NCBI GenBank assembly: GCA_020832985.1
Contig: JAJHRE010000008.1
Coordinates: 1 to 35,439 of the forward strand
Length of the DNA stretch: 35,439 bases
Direction: 5' to 3'
Origin: Desulfurococcaceae archaeon
GTDB taxonomy: Archaea; Thermoproteota; Thermoprotei_A; Sulfolobales; NBVN01
The translations under genes were made by a program, and so were the position numbers. Positions 1-6,808 of this stretch are shown one piece after another (the stretch's first letter is position 1; each line of letters starts with the position of its first letter). Under the pieces are notes generated by a model. That model was not told the origin of the DNA. It saw only the letters and a program-made list of their open reading frames with translations, and did no database searches.

Positions 1-668
1 AAGAGCATAACCCTATGATGGGTCATAGAGGTGTGAGGGTTGGAGTTACCTACCCAGAATTCTACTACTACCTAACGAAGTCTATGGTTGAGGCAGCTGC
101 AGAGTTAATTAAGGAGGGTAAGAACCCGATACCGGAGATAATGATTCCTCAAGTAGCTATAGCATCTGAGATAAGGTATGTTAAAGAGAAAGCTATAATC
201 CCAGCAATTAAGGATGTTGAGGCTAAATACGGTATCTCATTAATGGGTAAGTTAAAGATAGGTACTATGATAGAGACTGTTAGAGCTTGTCTGACAGCTG
301 ATGAAATAGCTAAGGAAGTAGACTTCTTCAGCTACGGGACTAACGACCTAACACAAGCTACATTCAGCTTTAGTAGAGATGATGTTGAGGCTAAGTTCTT
401 ACATCAATACTTAGAAGCTAAGATACTAACCCATAACCCATTCGAAACGTTGGATGAGGGGGTAGCGAAGTTAATGGAGGTGGGGACAAAGTTAGGTAGG
501 TCAGCAAATCCGAAGCTGGAGGTAGGGATTTGTGGAGAACACGGCGGAGATCCTAAATCTATAGAGGTCTGTCATAGGGTTGGTTTAGACTACGTAAGTG
601 CATCGCCTTATAGAGTAGTAGTGGCTAGATTAGCAGCAGCCCATGCAGCTATAAAGTATAAGAAGTGA
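1..668 (+). CDS. ppdK: Pyruvate, phosphate dikinase, C-terminal part (5' truncated by window)
   Basis: This is the C-terminal phosphotransfer domain of a PEP-utilising enzyme; the dikinase interconverts pyruvate, ATP and phosphate with PEP, AMP and pyrophosphate. The open frame enters from the window edge (first full codon at base 3) and begins with ENPM-type residues followed by GHRGVRVG, so the ATG at 15 is internal. Visible family motifs are GTNDLTQ, with a downstream SRDD, and GICGEHGGDP, whose cysteine is the catalytic acid in this family. The end, YVSASPYRVVVARLAAAHAA, matches the usual dikinase C-terminus (normally SCSPYRVPIARLAAAQAA). The CGEHGG and HRG motifs favour dikinase over PEP synthase. 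It stops in TGA followed by a T-rich stretch (669-677) that could act as a terminator. Only about a quarter of the protein is present. Confidence 0.93.
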   Translation, partial: EHNPMMGHRGVRVGVTYPEFYYYLTKSMVEAAAELIKEGKNPIPEIMIPQVAIASEIRYVKEKAIIPAIKDVEAKYGISLMGKLKIGTMIETVRACLTADEIAKEVDFFSYGTNDLTQATFSFSRDDVEAKFLHQYLEAKILTHNPFETLDEGVAKLMEVGTKLGRSANPKLEVGICGEHGGDPKSIEVCHRVGLDYVSASPYRVVVARLAAAHAAIKYKK

Positions 669-691
669 TTTTATTTTTAAGTAAGTAATAC

Positions 692-1162
692 TTAAATTAA
701 TCTTTTATCAATATTAGGGTTATCCTTAATAACTCTAAAGGCTATGCTAGTGATGGATCTTCTTATATGTGGTACTTTTAACAGCCTCTTAATGAAGTTA
801 TCTAACTCACTCACTGTTTTAAATAACGATATCACAATTACGTCATACTCACCAGTGACGTCATAAACAGCTCTTACATTAGGTTCTGATGCGAGTAACT
901 TCTCAACCTCTTCTATATACGGACCTTCAACTTGAAGGAGTGTTATCGCTGTTACTTGGTAATTTAGTTTTGAGTAATCTATTAATGTAGCATAACCTTT
1001 AATAACGCCAACCCTCTCAAGTTTCTTGATTCTGCTTAGTATAGTTGATGGTGATTTATTTAAGATTTTAGCAATCTCCCTAACACTGAGTTTAGCATCA
1101 TTCTTAATGACATCTAAGATCTTCAGGTCTAACTCATCTACCTCTACTTCAGTACTACTCAT
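692..1162 (-). CDS. Lrp/AsnC family transcriptional regulator
   Basis: A 156-residue protein with the standard two-part Lrp layout: an N-terminal winged helix-turn-helix (about residues 8-60; DLKILDVIKNDAKLSVREIA, then SPSTILSRIKKLERVGVIKG) and a C-terminal RAM effector-binding domain (about 65-145) containing VTGEYDVIV. Members bind DNA as dimers or octamers and usually respond to amino acids. It lies 41 bp downstream of the MetRS beta gene on the same strand, and that gap contains a 14-bp perfect palindrome (1187-1200), a plausible autoregulatory operator. The ATG at 1162 fits the usual N-terminus. The effector cannot be told from sequence. Confidence 0.93.
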   Translation of the reverse strand: MSSTEVEVDELDLKILDVIKNDAKLSVREIAKILNKSPSTILSRIKKLERVGVIKGYATLIDYSKLNYQVTAITLLQVEGPYIEEVEKLLASEPNVRAVYDVTGEYDVIVISLFKTVSELDNFIKRLLKVPHIRRSITSIAFRVIKDNPNIDKRLI

Positions 1163-1182
1163 TAGGTATTTAACCCCTACAT

Positions 1183-1205
1183 GAGTGGTAATTAATTACC
1201 AACTC
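1183..1205. promoter_or_regulatory. Palindrome upstream of the Lrp gene, candidate operator
   Basis: GGTAATTAATTACC at 1187-1200 is a perfect 14-bp inverted repeat. With one inserted base the symmetry extends to GAGT/ACTC over 1183-1205. It ends about 25 bp before the Lrp start codon and its AT core could overlap a TATA element, the arrangement expected for repression by an archaeal Lrp of its own gene. The assignment is inference from position and symmetry. Confidence 0.45.
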
Positions 1206-1536
1206 AGCAGATCTTCGTACCCGGTTTTACCGGTTCTAAAGTTGTGAGTATTACTGGTTTCTCCTCAGGACCGCAACCAGCTGCTAAGATCATACCTTGG
1301 GATTCCAACCCCATCATCTTCTTAGGTTTTAAATTAGCTACTACTATAACATACTTACCAATCAGTTGATTAGGGTCGTAGAATTCTGCAAGTCCAGCAA
1401 GTATCTGCCTCTCCTCAACTCCTAAATCAACTATTAACCTAATTAGCTTCTTAGAACCAGGAACTTTCTCAGCATGTTTAACCACACCTACACGTAGGTC
1501 GACCTTAGCGAAATCATTAATATCTATTAAATCCAT
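1204..1536 (-). CDS. metG-beta: Stand-alone tRNA-binding OB-fold protein, MetRS beta subunit type
   Basis: The 110 residues form a single EMAP II/Arc1p-type tRNA-binding OB fold: DFAKVDLRVGVV near the start, VPGSKKLIRLIVDLG and RQILAGLAEFYDP in the middle, then VVANLKPKKMMGLESQGMILAA. This is the domain found at the C-terminus of many bacterial methionyl-tRNA synthetases and encoded separately in many archaea, where it helps the synthetase hold tRNA-Met. The catalytic MetRS is not in this window. The ATG at 1536 has a GGGGTT motif just upstream. It probably shares a transcript with the downstream Lrp gene. Confidence 0.88.
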   Translation of the reverse strand: MDLIDINDFAKVDLRVGVVKHAEKVPGSKKLIRLIVDLGVEERQILAGLAEFYDPNQLIGKYVIVVANLKPKKMMGLESQGMILAAGCGPEEKPVILTTLEPVKPGTKIC

Positions 1537-1611
1537 AAGTTAACCCCTTTAAAAGTCATTAATAGGATTTAATAACGTTTACGTATTAATAAGTAAGTTT
1601 TTTAAACCCTC

Positions 1612-1620
1612 TATATATAA
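1612..1620 (+). promoter_or_regulatory. TATA box for the cysteine-cluster gene
   Basis: TATATATAA lies about 25-30 bp upstream of the TTG at 1645, which suggests a transcript starting almost at the start codon (leaderless or near-leaderless). Confidence 0.5.
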
Positions 1621-1644
1621 GGATGAAATTGGTAGGTTAAACAC

Positions 1645-2115
1645 TTGGGGAGGATAGCTAGATATTTTGATTTCATAGATTTCGGGGATATATGTAGGAA
1701 TTGTAATGTGAACTGTTGCCGTAGATTTTACGCAGTCCTCCTACCTGAGGAGGAGAAAGAATATGAAGGCATTTCATCAACTGTAGAGACTGATTTAGGA
1801 CCGGTTAAATGTTTGGGTCGTATAGGTAGGACATGTCCATTCTTAAGCACTGAGGGATTATGTCTAAACTATAAGAATAGGCCTTTTGACTGTAGGGTAT
1901 GGCCTATCCTCCTCTACTACGACTTCAAAACAGGTGAGAAGGTCGTATATTTAGATATGGATTGTCCAGCCGTAGTTGAAGGTAGAATTAAGCAGGAGTT
2001 CATAGATAATGTAATTAAGTTGTTAAAGGACATAGAAATAGATATTGAGTGGTTGAAGAAGTATACTCTCGCTCCATGGCCTAATAACCTTAAGGAAGTG
2101 ACTAGGTGGAAGTAA
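1645..2115 (+). CDS. YkgJ-type cysteine cluster protein
   Basis: A 156-residue cytosolic protein with the UPF0153/YkgJ-type cysteine pattern: CRNCNVNCC near residues 17-25, CLGRIGRTCPFL near 58-69, then CLNYKNRPFDCRVWP and a later Cys (DMDCP). Such proteins are thought to chelate a metal (zinc or iron-sulfur), but their role is not established. The start is TTG at 1645: an in-frame stop lies at 1633 and no ATG or GTG lies between. A GGTAGGT sequence sits 7 bases upstream. It is a single gene, convergent with the flippase-like gene. Confidence 0.8.
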   Translation: MGRIARYFDFIDFGDICRNCNVNCCRRFYAVLLPEEEKEYEGISSTVETDLGPVKCLGRIGRTCPFLSTEGLCLNYKNRPFDCRVWPILLYYDFKTGEKVVYLDMDCPAVVEGRIKQEFIDNVIKLLKDIEIDIEWLKKYTLAPWPNNLKEVTRWK

Positions 2116-2137
2116 TTAACCTACTCATTTTTAAACA

Positions 2138-3142
2138 TTAAATAATTTTCTCAGACTTAACCATATCTGTTAACTGCTTAACACGTATTCCTAAGTACGT
2201 TGTTGAAAGTAGTAGTAATGGGTACTCACTAACAACTGTTACAACTCTATTAATAAGTGCTAGTATGCTGGATATCTTTAAGGAGATCCCTAAAGACTTA
2301 AGTAGTATTATCTGTATGGCTTCGAAAACACCTATATTCCCTGGAGTTACTAGAGGTAGTAACCATATAATCATGTATATGGAATCGAAAACTATTAAGG
2401 ATGTTATAAAGTCTATATTAGTTGATACTAATGTACCTAGACATATACCGTATAAGGTGTTAGACAGCTTCTCAAGCAGTATTATTAACGTAGAAATCAG
2501 TAATAAGGTTTTCCCCGAGGTAAACAATTTCCTTACAGAGCTCCTATATTTGTTAGGGAAGTCATTAAGTTGTAAGTTGAACCTACTTGAGATACTATTA
2601 ACTATTCTCTCAAATACCTTTGAAGAAGGTATTAATAATAATACAACATTTATAATTAGTAAACCAGCTATAGATGTTGATAATAATATAGTTAGATTTA
2701 AGGAAGCTCTTATAACATAGATAGCGAACATAGTGACTACTGCTGTAATTACTGTTAATATAAGTCTATGGGTTAGGAGAGCTGGTATAATCACATCCTG
2801 AGGCATTGATAGAATCTGTCTTAGCATTAATATCTTAGCTACTTCAGTAACACCACCGATAGGAACTAATAATTCTGTAGATATAGCTGCTAAGGTTATA
2901 GTAAGTACTTTAGTAATTGATAACTCTTTATAGTATACCTTAAGTATGAAATACCATGAAATCGAATGAAGTGTCAGAGATAGCGTACGTAGTAGTAATA
3001 CTGGTATTAGAAGTATTGTATTTAGTGACATGATAATCGATACAGCATCATTTAAATTAATGAATATTAAGTAGAAAATCACTGAGTATGCTATCACAGC
3101 TACCATCACTACTAACAGTACATTCCTACGTTTACTCAACAT
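2138..3142 (-). CDS. Flippase-like integral membrane protein (UPF0104 / LPG synthase TM domain)
   Basis: A 334-residue, highly hydrophobic protein with about eight predicted membrane segments. Two landmarks match the lysylphosphatidylglycerol-synthase/AglD-like flippase domain: ELLVPIGGVTEVAK (about residues 90-103) and LPLVTPGNIGVFEAIQI (about 262-278), both with the PxG...E pattern. Members are linked to lipid or lipid-linked sugar transfer across the membrane, such as dolichol-phosphate steps in archaea. There is no fused synthase domain. No neighbouring gene fixes the substrate. The ATG at 3142 follows a GGGTTAATGAG sequence. Confidence 0.78.
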   Translation of the reverse strand: MLSKRRNVLLVVMVAVIAYSVIFYLIFINLNDAVSIIMSLNTILLIPVLLLRTLSLTLHSISWYFILKVYYKELSITKVLTITLAAISTELLVPIGGVTEVAKILMLRQILSMPQDVIIPALLTHRLILTVITAVVTMFAIYVIRASLNLTILLSTSIAGLLIINVVLLLIPSSKVFERIVNSISSRFNLQLNDFPNKYRSSVRKLFTSGKTLLLISTLIILLEKLSNTLYGICLGTLVSTNIDFITSLIVFDSIYMIIWLLPLVTPGNIGVFEAIQIILLKSLGISLKISSILALINRVVTVVSEYPLLLLSTTYLGIRVKQLTDMVKSEKII

Positions 3143-3215
3143 CTCATTAACCCGAGGTTTAAGGTACCTCCAAAGTCAATCTTCTTAAAATACTAACTAT
3201 TGCAAATATAAGTAT

Positions 3216-3343
3216 TCATTATCGTTAATGATTGATCGTAGACCTAACAGAGTAGCACCCGTAAAGGGGTGTAACCCTTAAGACCTCGGGGGACCCTCGC
3301 CCTTCAGGGCGGGGAGGAGGTCAGAGCAGTTCGATTACTGTCT
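3216..3343 (+). ncRNA. GC-rich structured RNA resembling a solo IS200/IS605 right end / omega RNA
   Basis: This patch stands out from AT-rich surroundings. Visible pairings: TCATTA/TAATGA (3216-3221 with 3226-3231); CACCC/GGGTG (3256-3260 with 3267-3271); GACCTC/GAGGTC (3282-3287 with 3317-3322) enclosing an 8-bp stem with a TTCA loop (3295-3302 with 3307-3314); and a last stem, 3323-3330 with 3337-3343, containing one bulge. The 3294-3323 part, ending GGGCGGGGAGGAGGTCA, looks like the right end of archaeal IS605-family elements, which doubles as the omega-RNA scaffold for TnpB. I see no tnpB or tnpA here. It could be a MITE-like remnant, an orphan guide RNA or an unrelated ncRNA. Strand is given as for an omega RNA. 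Confidence 0.5.
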
Positions 3344-3408
3344 AAGTAGTTTTAAGCTTATTGACGAAAATAATAAAAACCCCCTCTTGAATATTATAGA
3401 GAGTGCTT

Positions 3409-4278
3409 ATGAGGTTATTCATTAAGGCTTGGTGTGCTTACATACCAAGATATAGAAAATCTGTTAATAACCTCTTAATCCCTGTGTTGGGACCTGATGA
3501 GGATTTAATAACTATGGGTTATGAGGTGTGTCGTATCTTGAGACGTAATGGTTATGCTAATAGTATTAAGGCATTGATCTACTTATCAAGTGATAAGGAA
3601 GTTGCTAATGTTAAGTCTGCATTACTTTCTGAGTTACTTAGATTTAATGGGGTTAAGAATTATGATATAAGTAATTTTTACCACTTAGTAAGTATTGTTG
3701 AGGATATTATAGGGTATGGTGATGTCCTAGTTGTATCAGTTGATTCAAGCACGGCTGCCTCAGCAACCTCTATACTGTTAAGTAGTTCTGGAGGTCCTGT
3801 GGAGGTATTAGCATATGACTTAATAGCTAATACAGTACCTTTAATGCCTGGGAAGAATGCTAGGAACGACTTCCATGCAGAGCTCTACATGAATAAGTTG
3901 TTAATGTCTTTGAGGGAGTTGCTGACTAAGGCAGGAGTCTCACCAAAGGATATCAAGTACGTAGCTACTAACATTAGGGATTTAAAGTACTGTTCTAAGG
4001 TTTTGAAGGCTGTAGGTATTAGCGAGAATGCTTTAGAACCTACTAAGTATGTTGGGAAGATCGCGTATTTCGGTTTAACACATACGTTACTCACACTAAT
4101 CAAGTCTCTTGAGTCGGCATCAGTTGGAGATAATATACTCGTTATTGATTTGGATGAGAACTTCAGTTATAAGGTCTCATTAATTTTAAGAGTTAATGAA
4201 GATTTAAATAATTTACGTGGTTGTGTGAGTTTTATAGATAAGCTACTGAGTAATGACTCAGTAGTAATACTACATTAA
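3409..4278 (+). CDS. HMG-CoA synthase-like protein lacking the catalytic residues
   Basis: A thiolase-fold protein of about 289 residues. Resemblance to archaeal HMG-CoA synthase is visible in the N-terminus (AYIPRYR), in GPDEDLITMGYEVCR, which parallels the family's SPDEDTAT-AVEAAR segment, and in the C-terminal part, YVGKIAYFGLTHTLLTLIKS followed by VGDNILVIDL, which parallels the NTYSG...L-LA...GD-ILAVS region. The nucleophilic Cys segment is replaced (YDISNFYHL, no Cys) and the FHQPNGK histidine motif reads VATNIRD. It is also about 60 residues short of the family. It is followed 29 bp later by thiolase and then DUF35, the partners of HMG-CoA synthase in the archaeal complex, so a structural role is likely. 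The start is ATG 3409, five bases after GAGAG; GTG 3403 is an alternative. Confidence 0.6.
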   Translation: MRLFIKAWCAYIPRYRKSVNNLLIPVLGPDEDLITMGYEVCRILRRNGYANSIKALIYLSSDKEVANVKSALLSELLRFNGVKNYDISNFYHLVSIVEDIIGYGDVLVVSVDSSTAASATSILLSSSGGPVEVLAYDLIANTVPLMPGKNARNDFHAELYMNKLLMSLRELLTKAGVSPKDIKYVATNIRDLKYCSKVLKAVGISENALEPTKYVGKIAYFGLTHTLLTLIKSLESASVGDNILVIDLDENFSYKVSLILRVNEDLNNLRGCVSFIDKLLSNDSVVILH

Positions 4279-4307
4279 GATTAAATACTACATCGATGGT
4301 GGTCCTG

Positions 4308-5453
4308 ATGAGTAAGGTATACGTAGTCGGTGTTGGGATGAGTAATGTTGGGAGGTTTTATGAGAGGTCATTAAGGGATTTAGCAGCTGAAGCCCTCTTT
4401 AAAGCTATAGATGACTCAGGTAATTTAACACCTGAGTACGTAGTAGTTAGTAATATGTTGAGTAGTCAAGCTGAGCAGGAGAACTTAGCATCACTTATAG
4501 CTGATTACTGTGGGTTAAGAGGTTCTTCAGGGTTTAAAGTTGAGGCTGCCTGCGGGTCTGGAGGTGCTGCAGTACTCGTAGGTTACTCATTAGTAGCTTC
4601 AGGACTAGCAAAAGTTGTAGCTGTTGTTGGTGTTGAGAAGTTGAGTGAGAGGACTACACCTGAGGTAGCTCGTGGGTTAGCTTACGCAGCTGATGCAGAT
4701 TTTGAACTACCCTACGGGATAAGTTTCTCAGGTTTAAACGCATTAGTTATGAGGTATTACATGATGAAGTATAATGTGAAGCGTGAGGAGATGTCTGCAT
4801 GGCCTGTGTTAATGCATGAAAATGGTTATTATAACCCCTACGCACATTTAAGGATGAGGATAACTGTTGATGACGTCATCAAATCACCAGTAATTGCAGA
4901 CCCTATAAGACTACTTGATTCATGCCCTATAAGTGATGGGGCTGCAGCAGTTATATTAACTTCTGAGGAATTAGCTAGGAAGTATAACGATACCCCAGTA
5001 CTGATAGCAGGTATTGGTAATGCGTTAGATAGTACTGACATCTCATCTAGGTATGAATTAGATACGTTTTTAGCTTCGAAGTTATCAGCTGAGAGGGCGT
5101 TTAAGTTAGCTAAGTTAAGTCCTAAGGATGTGGATGTTGCTGAACTCCACGATGCTTACTCTATAAATGGTGTTGTAACTCTAGAAGATGTAGGTTTCGC
5201 ACCTAAGGGTATGGGGGCTAAACTAGTTGCTGAGGGTAGGTTTAGAATTGGTGATAAACCAGTTATAAACCCTTCAGGAGGTCTTAAGTCTAGAGGTCAT
5301 CCAGTAGGAGCTACTGGAGTTTACCAAGTATGTGAGGTTGTGATGCAGTTAAGAGGTGATTTCCCAGGTGTTAAGGTCGGTGGTGAGGTTGGATTAACCC
5401 AAAACATAGGTGGTGTAGGTTCGAATATAACGACTATAATCTTAAGGAGGTGA
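4308..5453 (+). CDS. Acetyl-CoA acetyltransferase / SCP-x type thiolase
   Basis: Catalyses thiolytic cleavage or Claisen condensation of acyl-CoA; in archaea this family supplies acetoacetyl-CoA to HMG-CoA synthase or acts in acyl-CoA degradation. Visible motifs are the nucleophilic Cys in VEAACGSGGAA (about residue 82), HDAYSING near residue 280, NPSGGLKSRGHPVGATG and a C-terminal QNIGGVGSN. SCP-x thiolases usually have HDCF and HNIGG in the last two places, so two positions are altered (C to A, H to Q). About 381 residues, a normal length. The start is ATG 4308, five bases after GGTGG; ATG 4296 is possible but lacks this signal. It probably forms a channelled complex with the flanking HMGS-like and DUF35 proteins. 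Confidence 0.88.
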   Translation: MSKVYVVGVGMSNVGRFYERSLRDLAAEALFKAIDDSGNLTPEYVVVSNMLSSQAEQENLASLIADYCGLRGSSGFKVEAACGSGGAAVLVGYSLVASGLAKVVAVVGVEKLSERTTPEVARGLAYAADADFELPYGISFSGLNALVMRYYMMKYNVKREEMSAWPVLMHENGYYNPYAHLRMRITVDDVIKSPVIADPIRLLDSCPISDGAAAVILTSEELARKYNDTPVLIAGIGNALDSTDISSRYELDTFLASKLSAERAFKLAKLSPKDVDVAELHDAYSINGVVTLEDVGFAPKGMGAKLVAEGRFRIGDKPVINPSGGLKSRGHPVGATGVYQVCEVVMQLRGDFPGVKVGGEVGLTQNIGGVGSNITTIILRR

Positions 5454-5473
5454 TCTGAACGTCGTTTCAGAGG

Positions 5474-5854
5474 ATGTGGAGGTTAAAGGACATCCTACTA
5501 AATTTAGTCGGTACTAAATGCTTAAACTGCGGTCATGTATTCTACCCACCTAAGGCAGCATGCCCTAAATGCTCTTCAAGAAATGTTAAGAAGGTGTCTT
5601 TAGGGACTTCAGGGAAAGTAATCACATATACTGTAGTTAACGTACCTATAGAAGGTTTTGAGAGTATGTCACCGTTGATAATAGCATTAGTTGATACTGG
5701 TGGTGGTAAGGTCTTAACTCAGCTAACTAATGTTAAACCTGATGAAGTATACGTGGGTATGGAAGTTGAGGCTACTGTAAGGAGGTCTGCAACTACATTA
5801 GATGGTTATGTACCCTACATAATCAAATTTAAACCTAAAGAACGTTACAGCTAA
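5474..5854 (+). CDS. DUF35 zinc-ribbon / OB-fold acyl-CoA-binding protein
   Basis: 126 residues. An N-terminal rubredoxin-like zinc ribbon (Cys16, Cys19, Cys30, Cys33 in CLNCGHVF...CPKC) is followed by an OB fold (about 44-120). DUF35 proteins bridge thiolase and HMG-CoA synthase in archaea and shuttle the acyl-CoA pantetheine between their active sites. It lies 20 bp after the thiolase gene. A near-perfect SD (GGAGGTGATC, 5447-5456) overlaps the thiolase stop but is 17 bases from the ATG at 5474; the only in-frame codons between are non-initiators. The last four bases overlap the convergent PAP2 gene. Confidence 0.88.
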   Translation: MWRLKDILLNLVGTKCLNCGHVFYPPKAACPKCSSRNVKKVSLGTSGKVITYTVVNVPIEGFESMSPLIIALVDTGGGKVLTQLTNVKPDEVYVGMEVEATVRRSATTLDGYVPYIIKFKPKERYS

Positions 5855-6765
5855 TGCATTTCAAGTCTATACCTAAGCTTAAATACCTTTGATTTTACAG
5901 GTATGACTATAAAAGCAATTATAGCTGAGACTATTACTATGATGGTCTCTAAGGGTCTACTGACTTTATAGTTAATGATTTCTGAGGAAATTGTTAGGTA
6001 GGCAGAACCAACTATTATTAACGATATTATTGATATAAGGACCTTCCTCGAGATTGAGGACTTTACTGGTGAGGTAAATGTATCCACAACCCATACAACT
6101 ACTAACAACCCAGTTATTAAGTTAAGGTCTGGATATGTTAGTAGTTGAGATACTATGAGGAGTATTAGGAGTAGAGTCGGTTTTAAATACGTAGTAACCC
6201 TACTTGAATGTCCTACCCTCTTAGTAGATATGATATAACCTATTAAAGAGATTGTATAACCTATTAACATACCCACAACAACATCAACCTCCGAATGCAT
6301 TCTAAGAACTACTCTAGAATAACTAATTAGTATTGGTATAGCTAACACACAAGCATAAAAAACTACTCTCCGAGTACTTAATGCTAAAGAAAGCCAGAAC
6401 GTAGATGATATCTGGGCATGACCACTAGGTAGTGAAGGTCCCTTACCAATGACTAACATATCAATAACATTCTTAATGACGGTGGGTAAATCATTTAAGT
6501 TTACTACGTAAGTGTTAGGTCTCGGAACACTTAACCAATACTTAAGCAGTATGTTTAAGAACGAACTTATAAGTACTAGACTTAATAGTCTAATACCTAA
6601 ATCTCTATGTATGAATAAGATCATTGATGAGAGCGCTATATATACTAAGTCATCACCTATTATCGAAAGCGTTATCAGTATTGCTATTGTTAGGTCCAAC
6701 ACTTCACACCGTCTAACTACGGAATCTAATGTAATAAATGTTGTTTCATTATAGGGTTTGTTCAT
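5851..6765 (-). CDS. PAP2-family membrane phosphatase
   Basis: A 304-residue membrane protein with the three phosphatidic-acid-phosphatase motifs in order: K-x6-RP (Lys75 to Arg82-Pro83), PSGH (113-116) and SR-x5-H-x3-D (Ser150-Arg151, His157, Asp161). About eight to nine hydrophobic segments are present, with extra ones after the catalytic core. These enzymes dephosphorylate lipid phosphates or polyprenyl pyrophosphates at the membrane face; in archaea polyprenyl carriers and archaeol phosphates are candidate substrates. The ATG at 6765 lies about 20 bases downstream of an AT-rich TATA-like element (6781-6790, minus strand), which suggests a leaderless mRNA. It overlaps the DUF35 gene by four bases at the 3' end. 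Confidence 0.87.
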   Translation of the reverse strand: MNKPYNETTFITLDSVVRRCEVLDLTIAILITLSIIGDDLVYIALSSMILFIHRDLGIRLLSLVLISSFLNILLKYWLSVPRPNTYVVNLNDLPTVIKNVIDMLVIGKGPSLPSGHAQISSTFWLSLALSTRRVVFYACVLAIPILISYSRVVLRMHSEVDVVVGMLIGYTISLIGYIISTKRVGHSSRVTTYLKPTLLLILLIVSQLLTYPDLNLITGLLVVVWVVDTFTSPVKSSISRKVLISIISLIIVGSAYLTISSEIINYKVSRPLETIIVIVSAIIAFIVIPVKSKVFKLRYRLEMH

Positions 6766-6766
6766 G

Positions 6767-6790
6767 TTTAAATACCTTTACTATAAAGTA
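6767..6790. promoter_or_regulatory. Overlapping divergent TATA elements for pheS and the PAP2 gene
   Basis: TTTAAATAC (6767-6775, plus strand) sits about 26 bp before 6797 and fits pheS. ACTTTATAG read on the minus strand (about 6779-6788) fits a leaderless start of the PAP2 gene near 6765. The two promoters interleave in under 50 bp, so transcription from one could hinder the other. Positions are read by eye. Confidence 0.45.
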
Positions 6791-6808
6791 GGTTTTATGG
6801 AGGGTAGC

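Noticed and set aside
15-668. ATG 15 as the real start of the dikinase gene
   Set aside because: The frame is open to the window edge and already encodes conserved residues upstream of the ATG.
2265-2720. Plus-strand ORF of 151 codons inside the flippase gene
   Set aside because: It is antisense to a gene with clear family motifs and has no recognisable domain or ribosome site.
3326-3343. TTCGATT resembling a tRNA T loop
   Set aside because: The flanking stem is short and bulged, and no acceptor, D or anticodon arms can be drawn.
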